NCBI GenBank assembly: GCA_033060915.1
Contig: CM065379.1
Span: 28,388,318 to 28,452,317 of the forward strand
Length of the DNA: 64,000 nt
Source of the DNA: Euryodendron excelsum
Lineage: Eukaryota; Streptophyta; Magnoliopsida; Ericales; Pentaphylacaceae
Reading direction: 5' to 3'
Below, piece by piece: positions 46,640-57,600 of the stretch; the stretch's first letter is position 1; each line of letters opens with the position of its first letter. Both the position numbers and the translations under genes were made by a program. Below the pieces are notes generated by a model, which saw nothing but the letters and a program-made list of their open reading frames with translations, searched no databases and had not been told where the DNA came from.

Positions 46640-46910
46640 CTGAATCTCCCTAAAGAAGCGTCATTCCACTGGTTGGAATGTCTCTTTAGGAAAAATCAAT
46701 TTCAATAGCTTTCAAAAAAGCATCTTCAATTTCAAAAACTTTAAATCTCTCTAAAGCAGTGTCATTCTATTGGTCGGAATATTGGTTCAGGAAAAATCAA
46801 GTCCAAATTTTTCAAAAGAAAATCATCCTAAATTTCAAAGTATCAATTTTAAAACCCTAAATCTCCCCAACTGAGTGTCATTCCATTAATCGGAATGTCA
46901 GTTTAGGAAG
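46640..46910 (+). repeat. Three repeats, each with a CATTCC hairpin
   Basis: Three units of about 100-118 bp contain CTCCCTAAAG-like sequence, GTCATTCCANTGG, then GGAATG and TTTAGGAAAAAT. In the first unit CATTCCA (46662) pairs with TGGAATG (46674), and CCTAAAG (46649) with CTTTAGG (46684). In the third, CATTCC (46879) pairs with GGAATG (46892), and AACTGA (46869) with TCAGTT (46898). The middle unit pairs poorly. Confidence 0.7.
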
Positions 46911-48540
46911 AATTCCTTTTAAAATCAAAATAATCCAGGTTTTCAAGCACAAAATTTCAAATTCCAACTACTGCATTTCCTCTGATCGCTTCACGATCAA
47001 AATTGAACTCTTACTTTTTCATTTTTTATCTTTGACAAGCATAGACAGAAAAACAAAGGTAGCTGTAAGCACCATATTTTTGTCAACTCCTTAATATCCA
47101 GTCCAACCTATTTTCTAGTGAAACATCACAATGCCATTCAGCCCAGACCAATATTTTGAACTCTAGTCCAATCAATCGGTTACTTCTTGGGCTCACTGCG
47201 CCAACACTAGTATTCCATGAAAACCCCTAGTGTCACGGAACTGAAATAGCTCCTTGGCCACGGAACACTTTTCAAAGAAAAGTAAGACATCTGGAAACCA
47301 ACTCATCACAATCGTAGGAGTGACAGAAACACTAGTAAAATTAGGTCAACACCAGTGTCTGCTAGCTCGACATAGAGAAAAATGACAAAATTGCCCCTAG
47401 GGTCTTCCGGCACATCCTTGAGAAAGTACTAAGTCCTTGAGACAAAAATTCCACCTTCTCTAACTGTCCCTTGATAGTTTGGCATGTTCAAAATGCCAAT
47501 CAAACTAACTCTAGGACCATTCCAGTCAACTCCGGTCAAAATGATGGTTTTGCCCTTGGGCACTTCGACATGTCCTTGGAGAAAGCACCAATCCCTCGAG
47601 ATGGTAAGGCCACTTTCTGAAACTATCTTTAGACAGTCAAGCATATTTGATATGCCACTCAAACCCATCTTGGTCACATCCAAACAAGTTTCAATCAAAA
47701 TAACCGTTTTGCCCCTGGTGGCCCGGGCACTTCCTAAACTATACCAACTCTGGGAACCAAACCAACATTCATTGGGGTACCCTGATGGACATCCCTATGC
47801 ATTTTCAAAGGAGTCCCTTGACTCGAAACACATCTAAGTCAACAAAAGCTTCTCAAAGCATCTCGCAAACAATCTGCTAAGGTTGTCTTTTTCTCGTATT
47901 CCATGATTACAACTCACCATCAAATGACTTGAGAAATATTTAAATCAGAAATTCCTGAAAGTCTTTGCAAAGGTCTTTCCATCAATATGGTTTAATTGAA
48001 AAAAATCGCTTCCTAAAGCTGCCAATCATATGGCCCGAAAGTAGCCACTTTAAGAAACCCTAGGAACGTCTCACAGATGCTCCATCAGACTTGACTTTTT
48101 CTTCAATTCCCCCAATTAAAGCACGTCATTAAACGACTTGAGAAATTTTTAAATTAGGGAATTCCCTGAAGCTTGTCTAGAGGATCTCCCATTGCTATGG
48201 TTCAATCAAAGATATCGCTTCTCGAAAACCGTGATCATGTGGTGCAAAGATAGCCACTTTCAAAAACCCTCAAAGCGTATCACATATGGTTTGAAAAGCT
48301 TATTTTCATGCACGCTTCTTGAGAAATTATCTCCTTCGTTCGGAATCCTTTGAAGCTCCCCAAGGGCTCCCAGTTCATGAGAAATAGTGGGAGAACATCG
48401 TGAATGTGACTGATTTCTCCGGATCTTTCTCAAATTGTACGAATATCGAGGTGAAGTTAGCATAAGAGTTCCTGTCGACGGAGCGTGTGCTACATGTGCC
48501 CAAAAAGTGATCAAATTAGACAAAATATGCCTTACAACCT

Positions 48541-49463
48541 AAGTTAGAGGTTATAATGGTTCCCATGTAGCACGTGCTCTAGCCCCAACTTTTTCGCCTA
48601 TAAATACTAGGCCGCCCCTCAATGCAATTTAAAGGCCAAAACAGTAGCGAAACTTTGCTAAAACTGCACCAAAACTCTGAAAAAACCCTATACACACCCT
48701 CCAAGCATCTAAGCTAGACCCAACCCCTCTCTAGCCTATACACTCCATCTTCCAAGCCTTCAAAGCAATATTTAAGCTAATTCCAGTCCACTCATGCTCC
48801 ATTAAAGGCCTTCCAAGCTCTAGTCAAGCCTTCTAAAGAAGCATGAAGATGTGTTGCAGATAAGGTAATACTTTTATTTACATTTTGTCTTCCCCCACTG
48901 TTCTCTTCTCCTTCTTAAAGCTCACTTAAGCTTTTCTATGTTTTACACCCCATCTTCTACCCCCATTTCTTGCTTCCATTTTTATGCCTTTTCCAAACTC
49001 CATATTCAAGTGCTTTTCCAAAAATGGTTTTAAGAGTTCATTTCTTGAAGTCTAGTTTAAAGCCCCAAATTTTCATACCCTAGGAAGCCTTCCTTAAACC
49101 CCTTAACCTCATTTCGCATCCTTGCATTTTACTACCCTCAAGTTGCATTAAAATGGTTTTCAAGCATCCTATTTCACTTTTATTTTCAAAGTTTTGCTCT
49201 CTTGACTTTTGAGGTTGTAATGCTCCTCATGGAACCCTCCCTTGGGTGGTCTCCCCACCCATTTGACCATAAGAACCCTATCTCACTAGAGTGGTTCTCT
49301 ATACTCTAAAAAAGGTTTTCAAAACAACCCTCTTCAAAATAGGCTTTCGAAAGTTCATTTCATTTAGCTTTCATAAAAATGGTTTTCTAAAACCACCATT
49401 TACATATTGATTTTCAAAGCTTTAGCTCTTTTAAGTTAGAGGTTATAATGGTTCCCATGTAGC
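48541..49463 (+). repeat. 31-bp direct repeat inside the shared LTR
   Basis: The same 31 bases, starting AAGTTAGAGGTTATAATGG, occur at 48541-48571 and 49433-49463, 892 bp apart. The first lies 28 bp upstream of the TATA box. Confidence 0.85.
48599..48606 (+). promoter_or_regulatory. TATA box of the shared LTR
   Basis: TATAAATA after TTTTCGCC, followed by an A/C-rich leader with AAACCCTA motifs and a donor-like AAG/GTAATA at 48865. Confidence 0.75.
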
Positions 49464-50560
49464 TCTCTTTTGAATGGCTTCCCCTTTTTGACCATATGAA
49501 ACCCCACACTTGGTAGAGTAAATTTTTGTGGAAATGATCTTTCAGAACTCATAACTCTTTTGAGTAGTGTTTTTTAAAAATATATTCACTTGAAATGATA
49601 AAGTTTTCTTGCATAAAATTATGATTTTCGAAACCTCTTTTCAATGTTCATGCATAAAACCACTTCCCTAAGCACTTCCAAAACCACTAGAGCCAAACCC
49701 TAACCTAAAACCACTTTCCAAAACCACTAGGACCAAACCCTAACCCTAAACCACTTTTCAAACCAAACCATACTTTGCCAAACCTAGGTCCCCTAAACCC
49801 TAGTTTCCCTAGCCTGGGTCACCTGAACCCTACATCGGTTAACCTAACCCTAGTTAGTTAACCCTTGTTCATCTAACCCTAGGTTAACCTAACCCTAGTC
49901 AACCCTAGGTTACCTTAATCTTAGTTTACCTTAACCAAGGTTAGATGGCTTCAAGACTCCAACTCTAATAAACCTTTTTTTCAAACTACCTTTTAAACTC
50001 AAATGATCTTTTCAAAACAATTTTTCAAGAACCTCCTATTCTCTTAAGTTTTCAAAACCCTAATCAAAAGTCCTCTTAAATGTTACCATACCCTTTCGAA
50101 ATGCTTTCAAAAAGTCACAACCATAAGGTGATCCTAACTTCCTCATGGTTAAGGTTTCTAAATGAGAAATGATACATCGAATACAACTTTCAAGGTTATC
50201 CATATTAAGGTTCTAAGATGCTAAATATTTTCCAAAAACCCTTTTTTGAAAAGTTTCTAAACAACCTATTTTTCTTAAAAACCCTCTCTTAAGGAAGCTT
50301 TTCAAAACCTTTTAAAAAAACTTTAAGTGTAATATTGATAGTGTGCTTAGTTTTAGGTGACCTAACTCACCTTAATCATGTTAGGTGGCAACTCCAAAAT
50401 GTTTTCCAAAATGTTTTCCAAAATCCCTTAATCAAATCAATTTCCAATTCAAACCTAGTCGCACTCATTCTTCTAGGAAGATGAGTTCTAACGAGAGAGT
50501 ACTGTGCTTTTCCACTTGTGCGTATTTTTTCTCAAGTGTAAAAAATTGGGGCGCGACCGT

Positions 50561-50578
50561 TGGCGACTCTACTGAGGA
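50561..50578 (+). other. Primer binding site of Element B
   Basis: TGGCGACTCTACTGAGGA, two bases after the LTR. It is the same type as at 13328, with two changes. Confidence 0.82.
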
Positions 50579-50769
50579 CCCTTAGAGGGTTAGGCCATTG
50601 TTATGTGTCTTCACTCTCACCCATTTAGAGTCTTTGATTAATTTGTCCAATTCTATCCACTTCAAACTTTTAAAATCAAGCTTTTCCAAATTATTTTAAA
50701 AAACATGTCATAGTATGTATTCTATTCATATTTGATTATTCAAATTTTGCATTAAGTTTGTCATTCAAG

Positions 50770-50798
50770 TACAGACTTTTGCATCTTTATTTTTGTAG
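50770..50798 (+). promoter_or_regulatory. Acceptor-like splice site, Element B leader
   Basis: A T-rich run ending TTTTTGTAG at 50798, at the same distance from the primer site (about 220-235 bp) as the acceptor-like site of Element 1 (13545). Confidence 0.5.
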
Positions 50799-50883
50799 GT
50801 GAACCTTTGTTCACATATTTATTTCATGTTATATTAACTGTCATGTATGTCATGAATGAATAGGATGGAATGGACAGGATGGA

Positions 50884-51047
50884 TGGGAGTTGTTGAGCCC
50901 TTTCCTCTGCTTTTCAAAATTTCACACACACACTACATTGTGCACAAGCTTTTACATACTTGCATTCTCTACCTGAACATGTCCCCTCTAGTTGGAAGGG
51001 GGAACGATTTTATTGGTTGTGAGCAAGATGCTCTGTCAGTTTCCTAG
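50884..51047 (+). pseudogene. Shortened counterpart of the leader ORF
   Basis: Aligns with the 13604-13879 frame for its first 55 residues or so (HTHYIVHKLL against HTLHVHLHSA, ending LSVS against VSVSS), with a single 3-base length difference, then stops. The conservation may be of the nucleotide sequence only. Confidence 0.25.
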
Positions 51048-51372
51048 CCTATGGCCTCTTGATGGTTCCCTCGCTTGGATCACCAACGGATAATGGCACC
51101 ACCTCGGGGAGGGCCTAGGTTTGAAGATCTGGGAACCGAGCCTTCTTAAAAAGCATTAGTAACCCCTCAACCTCATGCTTATATAGAAACCATGCATAGC
51201 CGAACCTCTGTCGAAATTAAGATACGCACGTCGATTTTAAAACCATGGAGGAAATGGAAACTACTTTACTTACCTTTAAACTTGTCTATTCCTGTTGTTA
51301 TAATACTTGTATTGCTGCTGTTATAATGCATGTATAACTGCTCATGCACACATGTTTACTTTACAATTGTAT

Positions 51373-51397
51373 TCTCTCTCTCTCTCTCTCTCTCTCT
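51373..51397. repeat. CT microsatellite
   Basis: About 12 CT units. Element 1 has only CTCTCC at the corresponding place (about 14090), so the run expanded in Element B. Confidence 0.9.
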
Positions 51398-52423
51398 ACT
51401 CTATGCATCCATGTTCATGCATTCAATATTCCATATTAAGATAAGAGTTCCAAAGTAACTGAAGTCATTGCATCTTCATGCATATGATCAACCCAATGAG
51501 AGTGGTAGCAAGTTCACTATCCCTTGCATTAAAGCTACCAAAATCCTAAGGGTTCTCATGTAATCCTAAGGACTCATAGTATGCATTTCAATTCATTCCA
51601 TAAGAGGGGTCCTAATCCCTCTATGCTCACGGAGGTAGGATTGCTAAGAAGACAAGGGGCAATCAAACAAGGTCTCTCAACGACCTCCTCGAACTCAAAG
51701 AAGGCAAATTCGAAGACTCAAGAATAGTTTAGGATTTCAAATGTAAAAGTAGATAAGTGAAAGTCCCAAGGAAATTATTTCCTCTCCCCCCTACTAAAAT
51801 GTATTGCAATTCTATTGTATTTAAACTCTAAAGTTCAATGTACTTCTTTATTTTTTTAATGAATAGAATGAATGAATGTATGTTCCCACTCGGCAGTAAG
51901 ATATCTGCATACAAGGGCAAACCCTATCTCTAAGAAGTGAGCCAAATCAATCATGTTTAGTCTCCCTCTTAAGATGGGACAACCCTAGGACATGTATCGC
52001 ATAAGGCTTTTTAAAATTAGTCACTAACTTGTGACTTGTGTCCTTGTTCTCATTTCATCTTTATAGGAAAGGAAAATGAATACTAGTTCAACATCTTTTG
52101 TACTGGTAAAGGCCATTATTCACAAGCTGCAAGAGAGTATACCACTGGAAAGCAAGAACTATAGCAAAGGCATTCCGCATAACCCATCTATTGTAATTCC
52201 CAAAAGGACGACTTATACCCTAAAGGATCCAGAATACCAAGACCATTCCCTCCTAACCGTACAACCTCATCAATCTAACACGAACTTAACCATTAAAACC
52301 TTACCCTAAACCCATGGTCGCCATTATTGGGCCCGAACCTCAAACCAATGCCCAAGGAGCCATACGACCCCCGCCACCCCTAGTCCTACCAAAGAAACCG
52401 ACTGTGTCCAGCACCTTGCCCGT

Positions 52424-55400
52424 TGTTGCACCCAGATTTTCGCACTCAAGGATACACACACAAGTGGGAAAAATACTGTACTCTCTCGTTAAAACTCATC
52501 CTCCTAGAAAAATGAGTGCGACTAAGTTTGAATTCAAAATTGATTTGAATAAAGGGTTTTTGGAAAACATTTGGAGTCGCCACGTAACTTGATTAAGGTG
52601 AGTTAGGTCACCTAAAAACTAAGCACAATCCGAAGATTACACTAAGGGTTTTTGAAAACTTCCTCAAGTAAGGGTTTTTAAGAAAAGAGGCTATTTGGCA
52701 AACTTTGGAAAAATTTAAGCCCTTTTTGAAAATAACTCTATTTGTTCTTTGAAAACAGTGATCTAAGTTTGGAGGTTGGTTATGTGTAGAGAAGACGCAC
52801 TAAGCAATCACCCTACCCTGCCCTTGCGGTACCTACATATCTATTCACCCTATATTGACCCATTCGAGTCTTTAATTAATAAATGTCCAAAACTATTCAC
52901 TTTTAAAAAAGAATCTTTAGAAAGAAATTTACATGATGCATGATATGCAAATGAAAGAAAAAGATTTGGTTTAGAAATAGATTTGAAAAGACTTGATTCA
53001 ATTTTAGAGAAGAGATTTGAAAAGATAGATTTGATTTTGAAATAAAGTTTTAGAGATTGGAAATAGAAATTTGAAAATAGATTTTTGGAATTAGAAACTT
53101 GAAAGAGATTATGAAATTAGAAGTTTGAAAATAGTTATGGAATTGGAAACTTGAAAAAGGTTATGGAATTGAAGATTGAAAAAAGTTATGACCGCATCCA
53201 TGAGGGTTACCTACATATCCCTTTTGAGGAATCAGGTTAGTCGTAGTTTGAACAAGAGTCTGATAGAAAATAGAAGGTTTGATTTGAAAAAGGATTTGAT
53301 TTGAACTTAGAATAGAAGATTTGAAATTGGAATTTAGAATTGAAAAGATTGGACTTTGATTTGGAAAGATAGAACTTGGAAGAAGAATTTTGACTTGCTT
53401 TGGAAAGATTGAAATTTAGAAAACCTAGACTTAAGAAAGATAAGATTTAGGAGGGACTTGAGATTAAGAAAGATTTAACTTGACTTGGAAGGGTTTTAGA
53501 AAATATTTAACTTGAATGTTGGACTTGGAAGATTAGGAAAAGATTGGATTTAGGAAAGGTCAAAATTAGAAAAGTTTCAAAATAGAAAAGTTTTGTTTTG
53601 AGAAAGTTTCATTTTAGGAAAGATTTCGAATTAGGAAAGTTTTAAAATGGGAAAGTTTTGTTTTAGAAAAGTTTTGAATGAGGAAAGATTTCAAATTAGG
53701 AAAGTTTAAAATAGGAAATATTTTGAAGTTGGAAAGTTTTGAATTAGGAAAGTTTCGAATTTAGAAAGTTTGGGATTTGGAAAAATTTGAAATTAAGAAA
53801 GGTATGAATTTAGAAAGATTCAAAGTTTGAGTTTTAGGAATACTTGAAATTCGGAAATGTTTGAGTTTAAAAAAGATTTGAAAATTTAGATTTGGAAAAT
53901 TGAAACTTGGAAAGGTATAGAATTAGGAAAAGAAGATTAAGAAGCTTAAGATATAAAGAAAGATTTGAAAGTTTAAGTTTTGAAAACTTAAGATTTAGGA
54001 AGGTATGAGATTAGGAAGGATTGTATTAGGAAAGATTTAGATTTGGAAGGATTAAGATTCTTATTTTCTAAAGTAAAAGATTGGATTTTGTTTCTAAAAA
54101 TAGATGATTTGATTTTGTTTCAAAAACCGGGGGATTGGATCTAGTTTCCTAAATGGGAGATTGGATTTGGCGTGGAATTGGAAAGATGAAGTTTTGGAAA
54201 TCCTATATTTGGAAGTCTATAGTCTTGGTGTAGAAAATAGGTGTTGAAAATTTATGATTTTGATGTAAAAAGGGAGATTTTGGAAATCATGTTTTAGGAA
54301 AGAAAATTAGGGTTTCCTAATTATGGCTCTAGGGTTTAAGTTGGACTCCAAGAAAAAGGATTTTGGAAAGTAGAACTTTTGGAAATAAAGATTTTGGAAA
54401 GAAGATCTAAAAAAAGAGTTTTTAGAAAGTAAACTTGAAAAGATAATTTTTGGAAAGGGATTTTTGGAAAGAGTTTTTGGGAAGGAAACTTAAGGAGCGT
54501 TTTTAGAAAGTGAATTTCGAAAAGAGTTTTTTGGAAAGGAGTTTGAAAAGAGCTTTTAGGAGAGTGAGTTTTGTGAAGGGAATTTTTAAAAAGCAATTTT
54601 GAAAAGAAGATTGGAGAGAGTTTTGAGAAAGTATATTGGAGAGGAGATTTTAGAAAGTAGATGTAAAAAGAGATTTTGGAGAGGATTTAAAAAGATTTTG
54701 GAAAGTAAGTTTGAAAGCAATTCGAAAAGGGATTTGAATGCAGACTTTTGCAAGCCTCTAAAAATATCTCATTTTCCTAAAATGATTCTAACCATAAGAA
54801 GGTTAAACCCCTTCTAGGATTGTGGTTTTGAAAACAACAAGAGTTTGAAAATAAAGACCATATCGGTCACTTTAAATGTAACATTTTCCTAAAGCAACCC
54901 TAACCATGGAAAGGCTACAATCACCTTAGGATTGTGGTTTTGAAAATAAATTTTTGAAGAAGAAGATTTTAACACAAGTTTTGGAAACAATTTTCGATGC
55001 AAGTTTTGAAAACAAGTTTAAAAATGAATTTTGGAGAGATGCATGATCATGATATGCACAATGCAAGTTGGGGTCGTGAACATACAAGGTTAAAGGCTTC
55101 ACAACATAATCAAGGAGGCCTAACCAACATGGTCTCCAGTTAGACTAAGAGAAAGCCCCCGACACGGTGACTTTCAATAGCCTAATCCTATACATGAACT
55201 GGAGAGTCCCTTGTTTCAAGCATGCAAGGAAGGGGGGTAGAAGATGGGGGATTAAAATAGAAGAAAACCAAGTGAGTTAGGAGAGAGAAGAGAGAGGGAG
55301 AAATTGCGTAAACATAAATAGAGAGCCTACCTTATATCTTCTTTTATTTGCTTGGTTATACTCACTTTCTTTACTTTGATCTTTGCTTTGATTTACTTTG

Positions 55401-56419
55401 CGTCAGTCTTCGAGAGCTTGCTTTGATTTTTGGGAGTTTCGGAGTTGTAGTACTTCAAGTCTTCAATGGAGGCTTTGAAAGCTAGTATAAGAGTGTATAT
55501 GAGTGTATGTGAGCTAGGGTTTGGAAAACCAAAAGAGAACTAGGGTTTGGAGAGGCTTCGAGCTTTGTGTATTGAAAAGGAGAGTTTTTAGACTGAGTTT
55601 GCGGACCCTTTTCACGCTAGAGGAGACTTTGTATTTATAGACAGAGGATTGACCTGACGCCTATTGCAGTGGCGCCAAGAAAAATTTCCTTCTAGAGCCA
55701 CTTAGGAAAGTTTTAAAGTCGGCAAGCAACGTATCTTCAGAAGATTTGGGCGCCTGTATTAGTGACTACCATGTAATTTTTAGCCTGGCATCACTAGGAG
55801 TGACTCTGGAAGGTCCGAGAATAATTTAAAGGATCGGGAATGGCCCAGAGGGCTGGAAAGGTACATGAACCCTTAGAATAGTGTCTTGGGGGTAGTAGAC
55901 TTGAAGAATAATGTCAATATGTGTTAGAGGGGTTGATCGGGCCATTAGGGGCAAAACGGTCAATCAGGCCAGAAAGCTGTCGGGATGGAATTGGAATGTC
56001 CTGAAAGAAGGCCTAAGGCTTGGAAACATTAGCTAGAATGTTCTACGAGGTTGCCAGTTTGATACCTAAAGCCGGCATGGTTGGAAAAGGCAACCAACCC
56101 ACTAGGGGCAAAACGGTCATTTTACACTGAGCTTGCCAGAATTGACTCGGAAAGATTAAAAAAGGTCGAGAATACTATAAGAAGCATTCTCGGGAGGTTA
56201 CCGCTTTGATACCCAAAGCCGGTATGGTTCCTAGGGCTTTCGGATGTTTAGGGGCAAAATGATCATTTAGCTTCAAGTGGGCCTTACGGGCTCGGGAAAT
56301 AACCAGTGGACTAAATTGGAGTTTAGAAGTTGGGTTAGAGTTTGAATATGCATGTGATGTGTGAAAGTGAGCCCAGTCGGGCCAGAGATTGCCGAGCGAG
56401 CAAAAAAGGGATGCTTACA
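52424..56419 (-). mobile_element. Solo giant LTR, minus strand, inside the Element B protease region
   Basis: The minus strand starts TGTAAGCATCCC (56419) and ends CTGGGTGCAACA (52424). Flanks CCCGT (52419-52423) and CTCGT (56420-56424) fit a target duplication with one mismatch. It is 3996 bp long, with three 150-160 bp repeats (55930-56280), GGCGCC motif (55670), TATA (55632), donor-like site (near 55329) and G-poor tract (53230-55030). The 81-bp array is missing. Confidence 0.9.
55632..55639 (-). promoter_or_regulatory. TATA box of the minus-strand solo LTR in Element B
   Basis: TATTTATA on the plus strand; same context as at 23243 (GACTTTG before it, GACAGAGG after it). Confidence 0.72.
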
Positions 56420-57600
56420 CTCGTCCTCACCAATCCTTCACCTTTAATAGTCCCTTTGCCCGTAAAAATAACTCTTCCCATTATAACCCAATTGCCAATA
56501 CCCAATCTTCATAATGTCCCATGGAATTACCCTCTTGATAAAAGCACTGAGTCTGTAGTAGAAATGGGTGGGATGACCCGATTAGGACAACTCTACACCT
56601 CTGTTGAAACGGAAAGAAAGAGGAAAGGAAAAGATAAAGAGGGGGAAAGCTCTAACCAACCAACATATCAAGAAATGTCAGAATTTACCAAGGCTCTGTG
56701 AAAGTTTGACTACAACATCATGGAGCAACTTAGAGAAGCTCCGGCCCATATTTTGATGTTGGGCTTGCTACTCACTTCTGAAGTACATCGGGATGCTTTG
56801 CTGAAGTTCCTTAAAGATGCTCATATACCTGAGAACTTCATGCTGGATAACTTGCATAACATGGTGAGCCTCGTCATGGCCCCAAATATCATTACCTTCT
56901 CTGATGACGAGATTCCCGTTGACGGAACGGGCCATACCCGTGCTTTGTATGTGACCGTAAAAGCATGAGGAAAAATGGTGGCCAAAGTATTAAAAGATAA
57001 TGGGTCGGCTCTTAATGTTTGTCCATATTCTACTCTAGAAAGGCTTGGAATGAACAAAACCTATTTGAATGATAGCAACACAGTCATTCATGCCTTTGAT
57101 GGTTTCTAGAGATAAACTATAGGAGAAATTGAAATGCCCGTTGAGATAGAGCTGCAACCTTCACAATCAAGTTTCAAGTCCTGCATATTCCGGCTGTCTA
57201 CAACTTGTTGTTAGGACGACCTTGGATTTATTTGGCAGGCGCAGTCCCTTCTAGTCTTCATCAAATAGTCAAGTTCATCATAGGCTCCAAATTGATTTTT
57301 GTTTTTGCCGAGAAAGAGTTCGTCATATACAAAGCTGACATCATCTCACCTGGCACAGAATCATCCCCCTCCTGCATCCAGTCATTCGAATATGTCACCG
57401 TCATATAGAAGGAAGATCGATTAGAGCCGAAATATTCCTAGAATTCTCAGATGATAGCACATTACTTCAAAACAAATGGATTCTATCCGGGAAAAGGCTT
57501 AGGGAAGTACTTACAAGGAAGTCCCAATATCATAGAAATACCAATGGCCGAACCCACCTTTGGGTTGGGATAAGAACCTACAACAAAAGAAAAAAGAGAG

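Larger units (their letters stand above)
44709..47063 (+). mobile_element. Element A interior, second segment, to the polypurine tract
   Basis: Continues Element A after the Athila-like insertion. 44709-45000 holds nothing I recognise. 45000-46560 is a TTTCAAAA-rich, G-poor region with 100-bp and about 60-bp tandem repeats. 46620-46920 holds three hairpin-bearing repeats. The segment ends with TATCTTTGACAAGCATAGAC, then ACAGAAAAACAAAGGTAGC and the LTR start TGTAAGCACC, matching the 3' end of Element 1. Confidence 0.72.
47064..50558 (+). mobile_element. LTR shared by Elements A and B, diverged subfamily
   Basis: 3495 bp from TGTAAGCACCATATTTTTGTC to GGGGCGCGACC (final A changed to C). A polypurine tract lies on its left and a primer binding site on its right, so it is at once the 3' LTR of A and the 5' LTR of B. 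U3 is quite different from the other copies (no 81-bp array, few GACGGTTTTGCCC motifs). The TATA, telo-box leader, donor-like site (48865), the AACTCACCTTAATC block and the GAGTTCTAACGAGAGAGTAC end are shared with the giant family. The leader has many TAACCCTAG words (49690-49940). Confidence 0.8.
50559..52423 (+). mobile_element. Element B leader, primer site to insertion point
   Basis: Starts with the primer site and shares its layout and many blocks with 13326-14760 of Element 1 (TGGCACCACCTCGGGGAG, CATGCATAGCCGAACC, GACTCATAGTATGCATTTCA). No proper gag domain is found in its 1.75 kb; gag may be deleted. A frame at 52076-52309 (starting MNTSSTSFVLVKA) is unrecognised and may be a gag remnant. 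The frame from 52314 leads into the protease region and is cut at 52424 by a solo LTR. Confidence 0.75.
52310..57600 (+). pseudogene. Tat/Ogre-like gag end, protease and G-patch region, broken
   Basis: The reading frame MVAIIGPEPQTNAQG is cut at 52424 by a solo LTR. It continues in phase at 56425 (VLTNPSPLIVPLPVKITLP) if the insert and one target copy are discounted. Landmarks in order: MGGMTRLGQLYTSVE, QLREAPAHILMLGLLLTSEV, a metal-free aspartic protease motif KDNGSALNVCPYS (DNGS intact, about 56996-57020), a frameshift after HAFDGF, NLLLGRPWIYLAGAVPSSLH, and a G-patch-like NGFYPGKGLGKYLQGSP (about 57474-57525). Stops are at 56699, 56966, about 57107 and 57114, and 57406. The protease would cut the polyprotein. 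Stop codons include TGA in probable CGA contexts. Confidence 0.82.

Noticed and set aside
47064..50558. Shared LTR as a solo LTR
   Set aside because: It has a polypurine tract on the left and a primer site on the right instead of a target duplication.
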